A stretch of DNA of 64,000 nt from Planctomycetota bacterium (GTDB lineage: Bacteria; Planctomycetota; UBA1135; UBA2386), in the NCBI GenBank assembly GCA_028281765.1, contig JANQJF010000128.1, forward strand, positions 62,001 through 126,000. Reading direction: 5' to 3'. The position numbers and the translations under genes were made by a program. Below are positions 50,175 to 59,335 of the stretch, piece after piece; within the stretch, counting starts at the first letter, position 1, and each line of letters starts with the position of its first letter. The notes under the pieces are model-generated. The model ran no database searches and had not been told where the DNA came from. It was given only the letters and a program-made list of their open reading frames with translations.

Positions 50175-51763
50175 CGACCCCGAAGATGAAGATCCTCGTC
50201 GCCGACGACCTCGGTGAAGAAGGCCTCACGATCCTGCGCGCGAGCTGCGACGTGACCGTTCAAACCGGCATGGACGAAGACACGCTCCGCGCGACGCTCC
50301 CCGGCTATGACGCGCTCGTCGTGCGCTCCGCGACCAAGGTCACAGCGCGCTCGCTCGAAGAAGCGGACCGCCTCTCGGTCATCGGCCGCGCCGGCATCGG
50401 CGTCGACAACATCGACGTCGGCGCCGCGACCGAACGCGGCATCGTCGTCATGAACACGCCCGACGCGGGCGCGACGACGACCGGCGAGCTCGCGATCGCC
50501 CTGCTCGTCAGCATGGCGCGCATGATCCCCGCCGCCGACGCCGCGCTGAAGGCCGGCCGTTGGGACAAGAAGAAGTTCACGGGTGTCGAGCTGACCGGCA
50601 AGACGCTCGGCGTCCTCGGCCTCGGCAACATCGGTCGCGTCGTCGCCGAACGCGGCAAGGGCCTGCAGATGAAGGTCGTCGCCTACGACCCGTTCGTCAC
50701 GCAAGAGCAGGCGCCGCCGGACATCCGCATGGTCAGCATGAACGAGCTGCTCCGCGAGAGCGACTTCGTGACCGTGCACGTCCCGCTCGCCGACGAAACT
50801 CGCGGCCTGCTCGGCAAGGAGCAGTTCGCGATGATGAAGGAAGGCTCGCGCCTAATCCACGCCGCTCGCGGCGGCATCGTCGACGAAGCCGCGCTGATCG
50901 ACGCGCTCGAGAACGGCCCGCTCGCCGCGGCCGCCCTCGACGTGTTCGAGGCCGAGCCGCTCGCCGAAGACCACAAGCTGCGCTCGATGGAGAACGTCGT
51001 CCTGACGCCGCACATCGGCGCGAGTTCGCAGGAGGCGAAGCGCTCCGTGTCGCGCGACATGGCCGAACAGATCGCCCTCTGCATGACCAAGGGCATCGTG
51101 CTCAACGGCATCAACGTCCCGCGGATCGCGCCGTCGGAGGCCGCGGCGGTCGGGCCGTTCTTGAACCTGTCGACAAACCTCGCCGCGCTGTTGTCGAACG
51201 CGCACATCGACGAACGACTGCAGTCGGTGCGCGTGACGCTGCAGGGTGGACTCGCCGGCGGCGCGCCCGAGCCGCTGACGGTCGCCGCCCTCGTCGGCGC
51301 GCTGCGACCGCGGTCTGAGCGCCCGGTGACCCCAGTCAACGCCAAGCGCATCGCCGAAGAAGCCGGCGTCCGCGTCCACACCGAGAAGTCGACGCTGAAG
51401 CGCGACTTCATGAACCTGATCCGGATCGAGGCGGTCTTCGACGAGAAGCGCGTCTGCGCGACCGGCACGGTGCTCGGCCACAAGCACGGCCGCGTCATCG
51501 AGTTCGACGGCTACCACATCGACGCGATTCCGGAGAGCCCGCTCCTCGTGACCTACCACAAGGACGAGCCGGGCGTCCTCGGCAAGATCGCGACCACGCT
51601 GGGCGATATGGGTGAGAACATCTCTCGCATGCAGCTCGGGGATCCGCCGGAGGGCGGGCATACGGCGATGGGGATTTGGAACCTCGAGGCGCCGCTGTCG
51701 GATGAGGCGGTGGGCAAGCTGGCTCAGCTCGATGTGATCGAGCGGGTTTGTCAGGTCGAGTAG
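50171..51763 (+). CDS. serA: D-3-phosphoglycerate dehydrogenase
   Basis: 530 residues, the long form. NAD-binding core with GRAGIGVDNIDVGAATERGI and LGVLGLGNIGRVVAERGKGL; catalytic region RLIHAARGGIVDEAALIDAL with the Arg, then VVLTPHIGASSQEA with the catalytic His. An intervening allosteric domain leads into the C-terminal ACT domain (SPLLVTYHKDEPGVLGKIAT). First step of serine biosynthesis. Its ATG overlaps the upstream stop by 4 nt with AAGGGAG upstream. Serine is also the precursor of Sec on tRNA(Sec), though no functional link is claimed. Confidence 0.97.
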   Translation: MTTPKMKILVADDLGEEGLTILRASCDVTVQTGMDEDTLRATLPGYDALVVRSATKVTARSLEEADRLSVIGRAGIGVDNIDVGAATERGIVVMNTPDAGATTTGELAIALLVSMARMIPAADAALKAGRWDKKKFTGVELTGKTLGVLGLGNIGRVVAERGKGLQMKVVAYDPFVTQEQAPPDIRMVSMNELLRESDFVTVHVPLADETRGLLGKEQFAMMKEGSRLIHAARGGIVDEAALIDALENGPLAAAALDVFEAEPLAEDHKLRSMENVVLTPHIGASSQEAKRSVSRDMAEQIALCMTKGIVLNGINVPRIAPSEAAAVGPFLNLSTNLAALLSNAHIDERLQSVRVTLQGGLAGGAPEPLTVAALVGALRPRSERPVTPVNAKRIAEEAGVRVHTEKSTLKRDFMNLIRIEAVFDEKRVCATGTVLGHKHGRVIEFDGYHIDAIPESPLLVTYHKDEPGVLGKIATTLGDMGENISRMQLGDPPEGGHTAMGIWNLEAPLSDEAVGKLAQLDVIERVCQVE

Positions 51764-51990
51764 AGCGGGTTCGTCGTTTGTAGACGGGAGCGCGCGCGGG
51801 TCGCGGCGCCCGGGATGCGGGCGCGAGATGCGGCCCGAGGGCCTCGCCCCACGCCCGCGCCCGCCTCTCCAGCAACCCCACCCCAGAATTCATGCATCCA
51901 CCCGCAAGATCCTTCGAACAACGGGAAATACACCGGTCGGGCGCCGGAGCCTTCCCCGCCCCACCTGATCCACAACCCGTATTCCGAAGT

Positions 51991-52620
51991 ATGAAATCAG
52001 CAACACTCGCCCTCGGCGCGTTTGCGGCTCTCGCCTTCGGCCTCGGCGCCCAGCAGGCGCCGACGTCGAAGCCGACGGTCGCGAAGACCGAGACCGTCTG
52101 GACGTTCCAAATTCGCGGCATCAGCGGTTGAAGCGCGGCCAGTAAGGCCAAGGGAGCCCGTGCGGCTCTCAGCAAGATGGACGGCGTCGAGAGCGCCCTC
52201 GTCGACACGACCGCCCGTGCCGTCCTTCGCATGAAGAAGGACAAGGAGCCGACGGTCAAGGCGATCAACACGGCCCTCGGCCGGCGCATGTCGACCAAGA
52301 AGGTCACGAAGACCGAGATGGCCAAGGCCGCCGAGGTCTACACCGTCCAGGTCAAGGGCCTTGGTTGACAGGGCACCGCCAAGAGCATCCGTGCGATGCT
52401 CGAGAAGCGCGACGACGTGATCGCCGCGTATCCCGATGGTGGCACCGGCGAGGTCGCGATCCACGCGAAGAAGACCGGCGCCATGACCGAGAAGACGGCG
52501 AAGAAGCTCATCGAGTCCGACAAGCAGTTCAAGGTGAAGTCGTTCTCGAAGAAGGTCCTCGCGACGGCGAAGAAGCCGGCGATGAAGGCCAAGGCGATGC
52601 GCAAGACTCCCGGCGAGTGA
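51991..52620 (+). CDS. Two-Sec selenoprotein with tandem HMA-like domains (in-frame UGA at 52129 and 52366)
   Basis: A single frame from ATG 51991 to TGA 52618-52620 gives 209 residues if UGA 52129-52131 (residue 47) and UGA 52366-52368 (residue 126) are read as Sec (U). Signal peptide MKSATLALGAFAALAFGLGA. Two heavy-metal-associated-like repeats follow: WTFQIRGISGU..KAKGARAALSKMDGV and YTVQVKGLGUQGTAKSIRAM. In the second, U falls where the first Cys of the HMA CxxC would be, and Thr replaces the second; in the first, U lies two residues further upstream. The protein has no Cys. A hairpin lies after each UGA (52152-52170, 52383-52401). Reading the frame as three short ORFs would leave most of a two-repeat fold unexplained. 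Metal, Hg or redox chemistry is possible, unproven. Confidence 0.88.
52152..52170 (+). promoter_or_regulatory. Candidate bacterial SECIS hairpin for UGA 52129
   Basis: GGGAGCC (52152-52158) pairs with GGCTCTC (52164-52170), seven pairs including one G-U, around loop CGTGC. The loop starts 27 nt after the UGA. GU stands at loop positions 2-3. It is inside the coding region, as bacterial SECIS elements are. Confidence 0.8.
52383..52401 (+). promoter_or_regulatory. Candidate bacterial SECIS hairpin for UGA 52366
   Basis: GAGCATC (52383-52389) pairs perfectly with GATGCTC (52395-52401) around the identical loop CGTGC, which starts 21 nt after the UGA. The stem differs from that at 52152 but the loop is conserved, as expected of a structure under selection. 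Confidence 0.83.
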
Positions 52621-52641
52621 GTCACAAACTCGCTCCGAGAC

Positions 52642-52663
52642 ACGCCCGCGGAGACGCGGGCGT
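52642..52663 (+). terminator. Intrinsic terminator-like hairpin
   Basis: ACGCCCGCG (52642-52650) pairs perfectly with CGCGGGCGT (52655-52663) around a GAGA tetraloop, followed by CGTCGTTT. It lies just after the final TGA of the HMA-like selenoprotein, so that gene is probably transcribed alone and the following gene has its own promoter. Confidence 0.75.
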
Positions 52664-52718
52664 CGTCGTTTAGGGCCGCCCCACGGTGGGAACGAGACTC
52701 TGGTCGTATGATCGACGC

Positions 52719-53903
52719 ATGATCGCAGCGCACTCACGCCGGGTCGTCGCGCCCGCGCTTCTCGTGGCTCTCGTCGGCTGCCAGTTCACGAGGGACCATG
52801 GGGGCCCCGCACCGTCCCCGATCTCTCCCTCCTCCCGCACCCTCGAAGGTGCGACGGCCCGCCGCTTCGACTTCCTGCTCGAGTCCTACGACTCCGACCG
52901 CGACGGCGCGGTCTCCCGCGCGGAGTACCGCCGCGACGACCGCGCGTTCGGCAACCTCGACCGCGATGGTGACGGCGCGATCACGGCGGCCGACTTCGCG
53001 CGCGGCGCGGGCCGCGGCGACGCACGCCCGGACGCCGAAGCGAAGTCGCGGCAAGTCGCGCGCCGGATCTTCGACGTCTACGGCTGCTACGTGAACACGG
53101 ACGGCCAGCCCGGCATCACGCGCGCGGAATGGACGTCCGCGATCGACGCCCTCGGCATCGACGACGACACGCGCCTCACCGCCGCGAACTTCGAGCCGCT
53201 ACTCGGCCCCGACGGCGCGGCCAAGATGGCGCCGATGGTCGGCATGATGTTCCGCACGCTCGACGTCGACGGTGACGACGACGCGGGCAAGGCCGATCTG
53301 CTCGCGGCGTTCGACGCCGTCGATGCGAACGACGACGGGGTCGCGTCGACCGACGAAGTTCCGGTGCCGCCGGGTGTCGGTGAAGTCGCACCCGACTTCA
53401 CGCTGCGCCACGCCGACGACCCGAGCCGATCCGTGACGCTGTCGAGCTTCCGCGGCGACAAGCCGGTCGCGCTGATCTTCGGCTCGTACACTTGACCGCC
53501 GTTCCGCGAGTCGGCCGGTCGGCTGACCGAACTCTACGAGCGCTACCATGACCGCGTGGCGTTCTACATCGTCTACATCCGCGAAGCGCACGCGGTCGAC
53601 AGCTCGTGGCCGATGCTGCACGACAACAAGGCCGGCGAGACCCAGTTCATCGAGGATCCGATCGACGAGATCGAACGCGCGAAGGTCGCCGGCGCCTGCG
53701 TCGCCGATCTCGGGCTGCCGATGCCGGCACTCGTCGACTCGATCGACGACGCCGTCAACTCGTCCTACCGGGGCTGGCCCGACCGGCTCTTCCTGATCGA
53801 CGCCGAAGGCAAGGTCGCCTACTCCGGCGGGCGCGGCCCGTTCTTCTTCGCCCCGGACGGGCTCGAGCAGTCGATCCGGCGGGTGCTGGGGCTGCAGGAC
53901 TGA
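52719..53903 (+). CDS. EF-hand lipoprotein fused to an iodothyronine-deiodinase-like selenoprotein domain (UGA at 53493)
   Basis: Read from ATG 52719 to TGA 53901-53903, with UGA 53493-53495 (residue 259) as Sec, this is 394 residues. Lipoprotein signal MIAAHSRRVVAPALLVALVGC. EF-hand-type loops: DSDRDGAVSRAEY, DRDGDGAITAADF, DVDGDDDAGKAD and DANDDGVASTDE. A thioredoxin-fold domain (VGEVAPDFTLRHADDPSRSV) contains the deiodinase core FGSYTUPPFRES, then FYIVYIREAHAVDSSWPM, matching the animal FGSCTUPPF...YIEEAH motif. Asp/Glu-rich loops suggest Ca control. Substrates of bacterial deiodinase-like proteins are unknown; it may be a peroxiredoxin-type enzyme. Truncation at the UGA would lose the active site. 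Confidence 0.94.
53510..53527 (+). promoter_or_regulatory. Candidate bacterial SECIS hairpin for UGA 53493
   Basis: GTCGGCC (53510-53516) pairs with GGCTGAC (53521-53527), seven pairs including one G-U, around loop GGTC starting 21 nt after the UGA. A GGU-containing loop is the type seen in E. coli formate dehydrogenase SECIS elements. Confidence 0.87.
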
Positions 53904-54027
53904 CCCAGCTGCCTCACCGCGCCGAAAGCCCCGCCCGGCGGGGATTCGGGCGTTCTTGCCGGTGACGATCGTCTGTCTTCCAGGCTAAGCTTTCCCGCCG
54001 CCCCTCTGACGGCGCAGCAATCTCGCG

Positions 54028-56310
54028 ATGATCCAACGAATTCTCTCCCTCGGAGCCCTCGCGCTCTTCCTCGCGTGTCCCCTGGTCGCCCAGGACGACG
54101 ATGCCAAGTTCAACGAGTCGCAGGCCAAGAAGATCAACGCGTTCGCGGACAAGGCCTTCAAGAAGGGCTTCCCGCGGGCCGCGCGCCTCGAATGGCTAAA
54201 GGTCCTGAAGCTCTACGACTTCGACAACGCGGTCGCCCGTGACAAGCTCGGCTTCGACAAATCCGGCCGGGTCTGGGTCGCGCGCCCGAACTTCAAGTAT
54301 CCGCTCGAAGACACCGGCGAGAGCAAGGACGGCCGCTCGCTGTTCTCGGCCTACGAGAAGCTGAAGAAGCAACTCGCGGCCGCGCACAAGTCCGAGGCGA
54401 AGAAGTGGGCGAAGGCGGAACGGCGCGACAAAGAGCTGTTCCACTACGGCATGGTCCTGCGCTGGGTCCGCGACGACACGGAAGCGCAGAACGCGTTGGA
54501 GCACCAGGAAGTCGGCGGCGTCACCGGCACCGGGCTCGAGCAGACCCTCTACGATCGCAGCAAGATGATCGAGAAGGTCGTCGCCGAGCAGGCGAAGGTG
54601 CAGTATGGCGTCGAGAAGGTCGAGAAGGAGTGCGCGGTCCTGAAGCGCGCACAGGTCCCGTACATCAGCGTGAAGTCCGAGCACTTCCTGCTGCACGGCG
54701 ACGAGGCCGAACTCGAGAACCTCAAGGAAGCGCTGCAGTGGGCGGAGCGCGCCCGCGTCGTCTGCGCCGAGGCGTTCCCATGGCAGGTCAACGTCACCGG
54801 CGAATACGCGTTCTTCACCTCGAAGGACACCTACAAGCAAATCCTCAAGGCGCACGCGGACAAGATCCCGAACCTCGAGTGGGCGCTCGAACACACGTCT
54901 ACCCGCACGCTCGACAACATCCGCGTCGGCGCGACCGGCGGTGCCCAGACCCTGTTCGACGCGTGCGTGCGCAACGTCGCGCGCGGCCACTCCGGGTTCA
55001 TTCGCCCGGGTCTCGGGGAGGGGATCGGCCACACGTTCGTCGGCATGATCTTCAACAACAACCGCCTGTTCTCCGTCGACACGAAGAAGCAGGAGGGCAC
55101 GACGACGACCGAGGAGGACAACGAGTACACCTCGCCGGACTTCGACGTGTGGAAGAACCTCGCGCTCGAGATGGCGTGGACGATGACCGGCGGGATCGCG
55201 GCCAGCGAAATCCCGTTCGTCGAGGTCGGCAGCTTCACGAACGAAGAGCGCATCAAGTGCTGGTCGTTCTGCGACTACGTGATGCGTCGCGATCCGAATC
55301 TGCTGCGCCAGCTCGATCGCGCCGGCCTCGAGGACCTGGCCCAGAAGGATCGCCCCCGTTCGCTCGGGCAGCGCAAGCAGCGCGGCGAGCAGCTCGACGC
55401 GGCCTACTCGAAGAAGGTCGGCGTCTCGATCGCCCAGCTCGACAAGGAGTGGGAGGACTTCTGGACGGAAGCCACCCCCGTGCTCGCTGCGATCCGCAAC
55501 AACACCCCGCCGCTGGCCTCGGTCAGCAAGGGCGTCGAGAAGTGGCTCAAGGCGCTCAACGCCGCGCGGACGAAGCTCGGTGCCACTGAGTGCAACTGGT
55601 CGTCGAACCTGTCGGCCCGCTGCAAGGAGCATGCGGAGTACCTGAAGACCAACAAGAAGGAGCGCGGTCCCGCCGCCGAACACCGGCAACTCGTCGACCT
55701 CGGCGGCACCCACCTCGGCAACATGTTCGCGCAGATGGCCGTCGTCGAGACCGGCGCGAAGGTCGGCAAGGCCAAGAAGATCTTCGAGCGCTGGATGACG
55801 ATCCCCGGCTACCGCGACGCGTTGATCAACCACACGCTGCGCACCGTAGGCATCTACACGGACGGCGACATCTTCGTCATGAACGTCATCTCGGGCATCG
55901 GTACGCCGCGCTCGAAGAAGTCGGGTTACTCGCCGTACCCGCGCAACGCGGCACGCGGTGTCCCGACCGAGGCCAAGGTCGCGGACCTCGGCCCCGAACT
56001 CGTCGAGCTGCTCGAGAAGCACGGCAAGGGCAAGAAGAAGACCGTCGGCTTCCCGCTGACGATCCACTTCGGCGGCACACAGATCCCGGGCGACAAGCAC
56101 TCGTACAAGTGCCGTGCGCGCTCCGGACGCGGCGAGCCGATCGAAGGCGCGATCTTGTTCGACGACGGCAAGATCCGCAACACGAGCTCGCCGGGACTGA
56201 TCACGTTCATCCCGTTCGAGCCGCTGCCGCGCGGCGAAGTGGAAGTCACCTGGACGTGGAAGCTTGACAGCGGCGACAAGTCGCTGAAGACCAAGTTCAC
56301 GACCAAGTGA
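54028..56310 (+). CDS. Secreted protein with C-terminal CAP/SCP-like domain
   Basis: 760 residues; signal peptide MIQRILSLGALALFLACPLV ending AQ. Residues 30-200 are Lys/Glu-rich and helical. The middle (ISVKSEHFLLHGDEAELENL, AFFTSKDTYKQIL) resembles peptidase-like DUF1570-type domains but without a HExxH motif. A CAP-domain-like region at about 500-620 has LNAARTKLGATECNWSSNLS, ARCKEHAEYLKTNK, GTHLGNMFAQMAVVETGAK and VGIYTDGDIFVMNVISG. The tail is beta-rich (GKIRNTSSPGLITFIPFEPL). Convergent with the protease gene at 56357. Confidence 0.78.
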   Translation: MIQRILSLGALALFLACPLVAQDDDAKFNESQAKKINAFADKAFKKGFPRAARLEWLKVLKLYDFDNAVARDKLGFDKSGRVWVARPNFKYPLEDTGESKDGRSLFSAYEKLKKQLAAAHKSEAKKWAKAERRDKELFHYGMVLRWVRDDTEAQNALEHQEVGGVTGTGLEQTLYDRSKMIEKVVAEQAKVQYGVEKVEKECAVLKRAQVPYISVKSEHFLLHGDEAELENLKEALQWAERARVVCAEAFPWQVNVTGEYAFFTSKDTYKQILKAHADKIPNLEWALEHTSTRTLDNIRVGATGGAQTLFDACVRNVARGHSGFIRPGLGEGIGHTFVGMIFNNNRLFSVDTKKQEGTTTTEEDNEYTSPDFDVWKNLALEMAWTMTGGIAASEIPFVEVGSFTNEERIKCWSFCDYVMRRDPNLLRQLDRAGLEDLAQKDRPRSLGQRKQRGEQLDAAYSKKVGVSIAQLDKEWEDFWTEATPVLAAIRNNTPPLASVSKGVEKWLKALNAARTKLGATECNWSSNLSARCKEHAEYLKTNKKERGPAAEHRQLVDLGGTHLGNMFAQMAVVETGAKVGKAKKIFERWMTIPGYRDALINHTLRTVGIYTDGDIFVMNVISGIGTPRSKKSGYSPYPRNAARGVPTEAKVADLGPELVELLEKHGKGKKKTVGFPLTIHFGGTQIPGDKHSYKCRARSGRGEPIEGAILFDDGKIRNTSSPGLITFIPFEPLPRGEVEVTWTWKLDSGDKSLKTKFTTK

Positions 56311-56319
56311 ACGATCGGC

Positions 56320-56361
56320 AGTAGACGCCCCCACAGGGCATCGACCGAGGGGACGTCTACT
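56320..56361. terminator. Inverted repeat between convergent genes, possible bidirectional terminator
   Basis: AGTAGACGCCCC-type left arm (from 56320) pairs with GGGGACGTCTACT (ends 56361) with one bulged base. It spans the gap between the stops at 56310 and 56357, and the right arm includes the stop codon of the protease gene. No U-tract is seen, so termination is only a suggestion. Confidence 0.55.
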
Positions 56362-59257
56362 CCTGCCAGCGACGGCCGTAGCGCAACCGCTTGCCGTTCA
56401 CCTCGACGCGGACCGCCTTCCCACCGCGGTAGAGCAGGCAGTCGAACTCGACACCGGTGTCGTAGACGCTGTTGTTGTTCACGTAGTTCTCGAGCTGCTC
56501 GAGCTGCGTGAACCGCTTCCAGCCGTCGAGGGTCTTGATCGCGAGGATCAGGTCCCCCGCCTTCAGCGCCTCTACCGAGGGATGCACGCGGTCGACCCGC
56601 GGCATCGACACCGGGAAGTCGAGGGGAACCGCGTTGGGGTCTTCGGTGATCGCCCGCTCGACCGCGATGGCGGCCGCGCGGACCTGCGCGGCATCCGTCG
56701 TGTTCGAACCCTCGAAGCGCATCTGACGGTAGACCTGCCGGACCACTGCCGACTGCGGCGCGATCGCGATCGTCTTGTTCGCGCCGCCACGGCGCACGGT
56801 CAACGAGATGCGATCCTTGTCGCGGTGCTCGAGCAGCGCGTGCGCCAGGTCGACGCTCCAGCGCAGCGCCTGCCCCTCGACCGCGACGACGACGTCGTCC
56901 TTCTGGACGCCGGCGCGCTTGCCGGGACCGAAGCGGTCGACGGCGTGCACGTAGACCTTGCCGTCGCTGTCGAGCACGGTGAACCCGAGGTGCGCCGAGC
57001 GCAGCTTGTCCGTGGTCAGGAGCAGCGAACGCAGCTTCTCGCGCACCGCGTCGACCGCGATCGCGAAGCCCGTCACGTTGCGACCAGAGCCGCCCGCGCT
57101 GTTGATGCCGATCAGACGTCCGTTGATGTCGAGCAGGGCGCCACCGCTGTTGCCGCCGTTGATCTGCGCGTCGGTCTCCATGAGGCTCGGCAGCTTGGTC
57201 GCGCGCCCCTTGACGTTGATCTTCTTGTTCTTCGCGGCGACGACGCCGGCGGTCACCGTGTTCGCGCGACCGTGCGGGTTGCCGATCGCGATCGCGGCCT
57301 CGCCGACCGTGAGCTCTTCCGAGTTGCCGAGCTTGACGAAGTTCACGGACTCGCCCTCGGGGATCTCGAGCTGGATCAATGCGAGATCGTCCTCGCGGGA
57401 CGTGCTGAGAACGCGCGTGTTGTAGCGAGTGCCGTCACCCGTCGACACCGTCACCTCGTAGCCCGCCTTCATCTCGCCGTTACTGTGCGTCGCCGAATCG
57501 ACGACGTGCCAGTTCGTGAGCGCGAGGCCGCTCGCGTCGATGACGACGCCGGAGCCAAGACCGCGCGTCGCAGTCCTGGTCGGGGCGGCGAACGCACCGA
57601 ACGGGTTGTCGTCGGCAACCGGCGCCGTCGGCACTTTCACGTAGACGTTGAGCAGGGCCGAGCGCGTCCGCTCGACGAGGTCGACGATCGGCGTGTGCCG
57701 CAGCTCACGGTCGGCCGGCGCGACCTCCGGCGCTTTGGCCGTCGATTCGTTCGAGCCCGCGTGCTCGTCGAGATCCGCGCCGAACGCCTTGCGCAGCCAG
57801 TCGACGTGCGGCACGTCGTTGAGACCGGTCTCGGTCTTGACCTCGTCGGTGCCGCGCATCGCGGCCTCCATCTCCCACGGATCGAACGCGCCAGCATCCA
57901 CGATCCCGAGCACCCGGCCGGACAGATCGACGAGCGGGCCGCCGCCGTTGCGGCTGTCCGTCTGCGCGTCGGTCTGCACCTGGCGGTCGCGGATCGCCGA
58001 CAGGACGCCCTCCGACACGGTCAGCGCGGTGCCTTCGGGGTTGCCGATCGCGAGCACGGCTTCGCCCTGCATCGCGGATTCGACGCTGCCCCACACGAGC
58101 GGCTCGACCTTCTTGCCGCGGAAGTCGACCTTGAGCAGCGCGATGTTGCCCTTCTTGGCGAGCAGCGTCGCGGAGTAGTCCTTCTTGCCGCCGAACAGCC
58201 GCACTCGCACGTCATTCTCGGACCCGACGATGTGCGCGTTCGTCAGCACGAGCCCCGTCGTGTCGACGATGAAACCCGAACCGATGTGCTTGCGGCGCTG
58301 CACCGCGAACGGATCCTTCAGCCCGAGCTTCTTCGGATCGTCCCCCGCCCGCACCGTCACGATACCGTTCCGTACGGCGGCGACCGCGTCCGCGGTGCCG
58401 CGCGAACGGATCGCGTCGATCCCCGGCGGCGGCCTCAGCAGCGTCGAGTTCTTCGGCTTGCGAGACTGGAACTCGCGGCGGAACACCTTGCGAATCGTGT
58501 CGGCCGCGATCGCGACGCCGAAGCTCGGCTTCTTGAGGTCGGCCGTGGTCGGCTCGCGCACGGCGCGCAGCACGTTGCTCGCGTTACAGAGCCCGAGCAG
58601 ACGACCGGCGGCGTCGACGAGTGCCGCGCTCGCGCAGCGATCCTGGATCGCGGCGGTCGTCAGCACGAACTCGTCGGTGCTCAGCTCGCGCGCGCCGATC
58701 GTGGTCGCGCCGGACGGACGCAGCGCGATGCCCGCGAACACGACGTGATCCTCACCGTCCGGGTAGCCGACGACCGCCGCGGGTTCGCCGACGAGCATCC
58801 CGCTCGAATCGGCGAGCTCGCAGAACGGCAGGCCGATCGACGGCTCGTCGATCGCGAGCAGCGCGAGGTCGAGCTTCTCGTCGTGGGCGACGATCTTCGC
58901 CGCCATCTCCTCCCGACCCTCGACCTCGACGAACACGGTCTTGTCGGTCGCGCCGTGCGCCTCACGGACGAGCGACCAGTGCGTGACGACGAGACCCGAC
59001 GGGTCGACGATCACGCCCGTGCTCGGCCGCTCGATGCGGAACTTCGGCTCGGCCCGCACCTCGATCGACACGAACGCGACCGCCCCGCGCACCTTCGCGA
59101 GGGCATCGGCGATCTGGGTCTTGCGACGCGCGGCCTGGGCCTCGGTGTCCGGTTCGGCCGCGACGATCGAGGCGTTGATCTCCTGGGACGAGACCGGGGC
59201 TGCGGTCAGGAAAACGAGCCCGGCACACACCGGGCGAGCTACACGACTGAGACTCAT
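56357..59257 (-). CDS. Secreted multi-domain trypsin-like (HtrA/DegP-type) protease with three protease-like modules
   Basis: 966 residues; signal peptide MSLSRVARPVCAGLVFLTAA. Three trypsin-like modules: module 1 (about 55-265) has STGVIVDPSGLVVTHWSLVR and DRCASAALVD, with His and Ser positions substituted; module 2 (about 285-480) has IVDTTGLVLTNAHIVGS but RNGGGPLVD, so Ser is replaced; module 3 (about 545-750) has VVIDASGLALTNWHVVD, DDLALIQLE and INGGNSGGALLD, a complete His-Asp-Ser set. Two PDZ-like regions follow (HAVDRFGPGKRAGVQKDDVV, ALKAGDLILAIKTLDGWKRF). Only the third module looks active; the others may be binding modules. Periplasmic quality-control role is inferred from the HtrA family. 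Confidence 0.92.
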   Translation of the reverse strand: MSLSRVARPVCAGLVFLTAAPVSSQEINASIVAAEPDTEAQAARRKTQIADALAKVRGAVAFVSIEVRAEPKFRIERPSTGVIVDPSGLVVTHWSLVREAHGATDKTVFVEVEGREEMAAKIVAHDEKLDLALLAIDEPSIGLPFCELADSSGMLVGEPAAVVGYPDGEDHVVFAGIALRPSGATTIGARELSTDEFVLTTAAIQDRCASAALVDAAGRLLGLCNASNVLRAVREPTTADLKKPSFGVAIAADTIRKVFRREFQSRKPKNSTLLRPPPGIDAIRSRGTADAVAAVRNGIVTVRAGDDPKKLGLKDPFAVQRRKHIGSGFIVDTTGLVLTNAHIVGSENDVRVRLFGGKKDYSATLLAKKGNIALLKVDFRGKKVEPLVWGSVESAMQGEAVLAIGNPEGTALTVSEGVLSAIRDRQVQTDAQTDSRNGGGPLVDLSGRVLGIVDAGAFDPWEMEAAMRGTDEVKTETGLNDVPHVDWLRKAFGADLDEHAGSNESTAKAPEVAPADRELRHTPIVDLVERTRSALLNVYVKVPTAPVADDNPFGAFAAPTRTATRGLGSGVVIDASGLALTNWHVVDSATHSNGEMKAGYEVTVSTGDGTRYNTRVLSTSREDDLALIQLEIPEGESVNFVKLGNSEELTVGEAAIAIGNPHGRANTVTAGVVAAKNKKINVKGRATKLPSLMETDAQINGGNSGGALLDINGRLIGINSAGGSGRNVTGFAIAVDAVREKLRSLLLTTDKLRSAHLGFTVLDSDGKVYVHAVDRFGPGKRAGVQKDDVVVAVEGQALRWSVDLAHALLEHRDKDRISLTVRRGGANKTIAIAPQSAVVRQVYRQMRFEGSNTTDAAQVRAAAIAVERAITEDPNAVPLDFPVSMPRVDRVHPSVEALKAGDLILAIKTLDGWKRFTQLEQLENYVNNNSVYDTGVEFDCLLYRGGKAVRVEVNGKRLRYGRRWQE

Positions 59258-59335
59258 GAGGGCGGAAAGTCTAGCCCTCGATGCGCGGACGCGTCAGCGA
59301 TCGGGCCAGATTCCCGCGCTCCTGGGCCTTCGGCT

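Noticed and set aside
54196-56334. 712-residue minus-strand frame
   Set aside because: Antisense to the CAP-like protein, whose signal peptide and motifs are on the plus strand.
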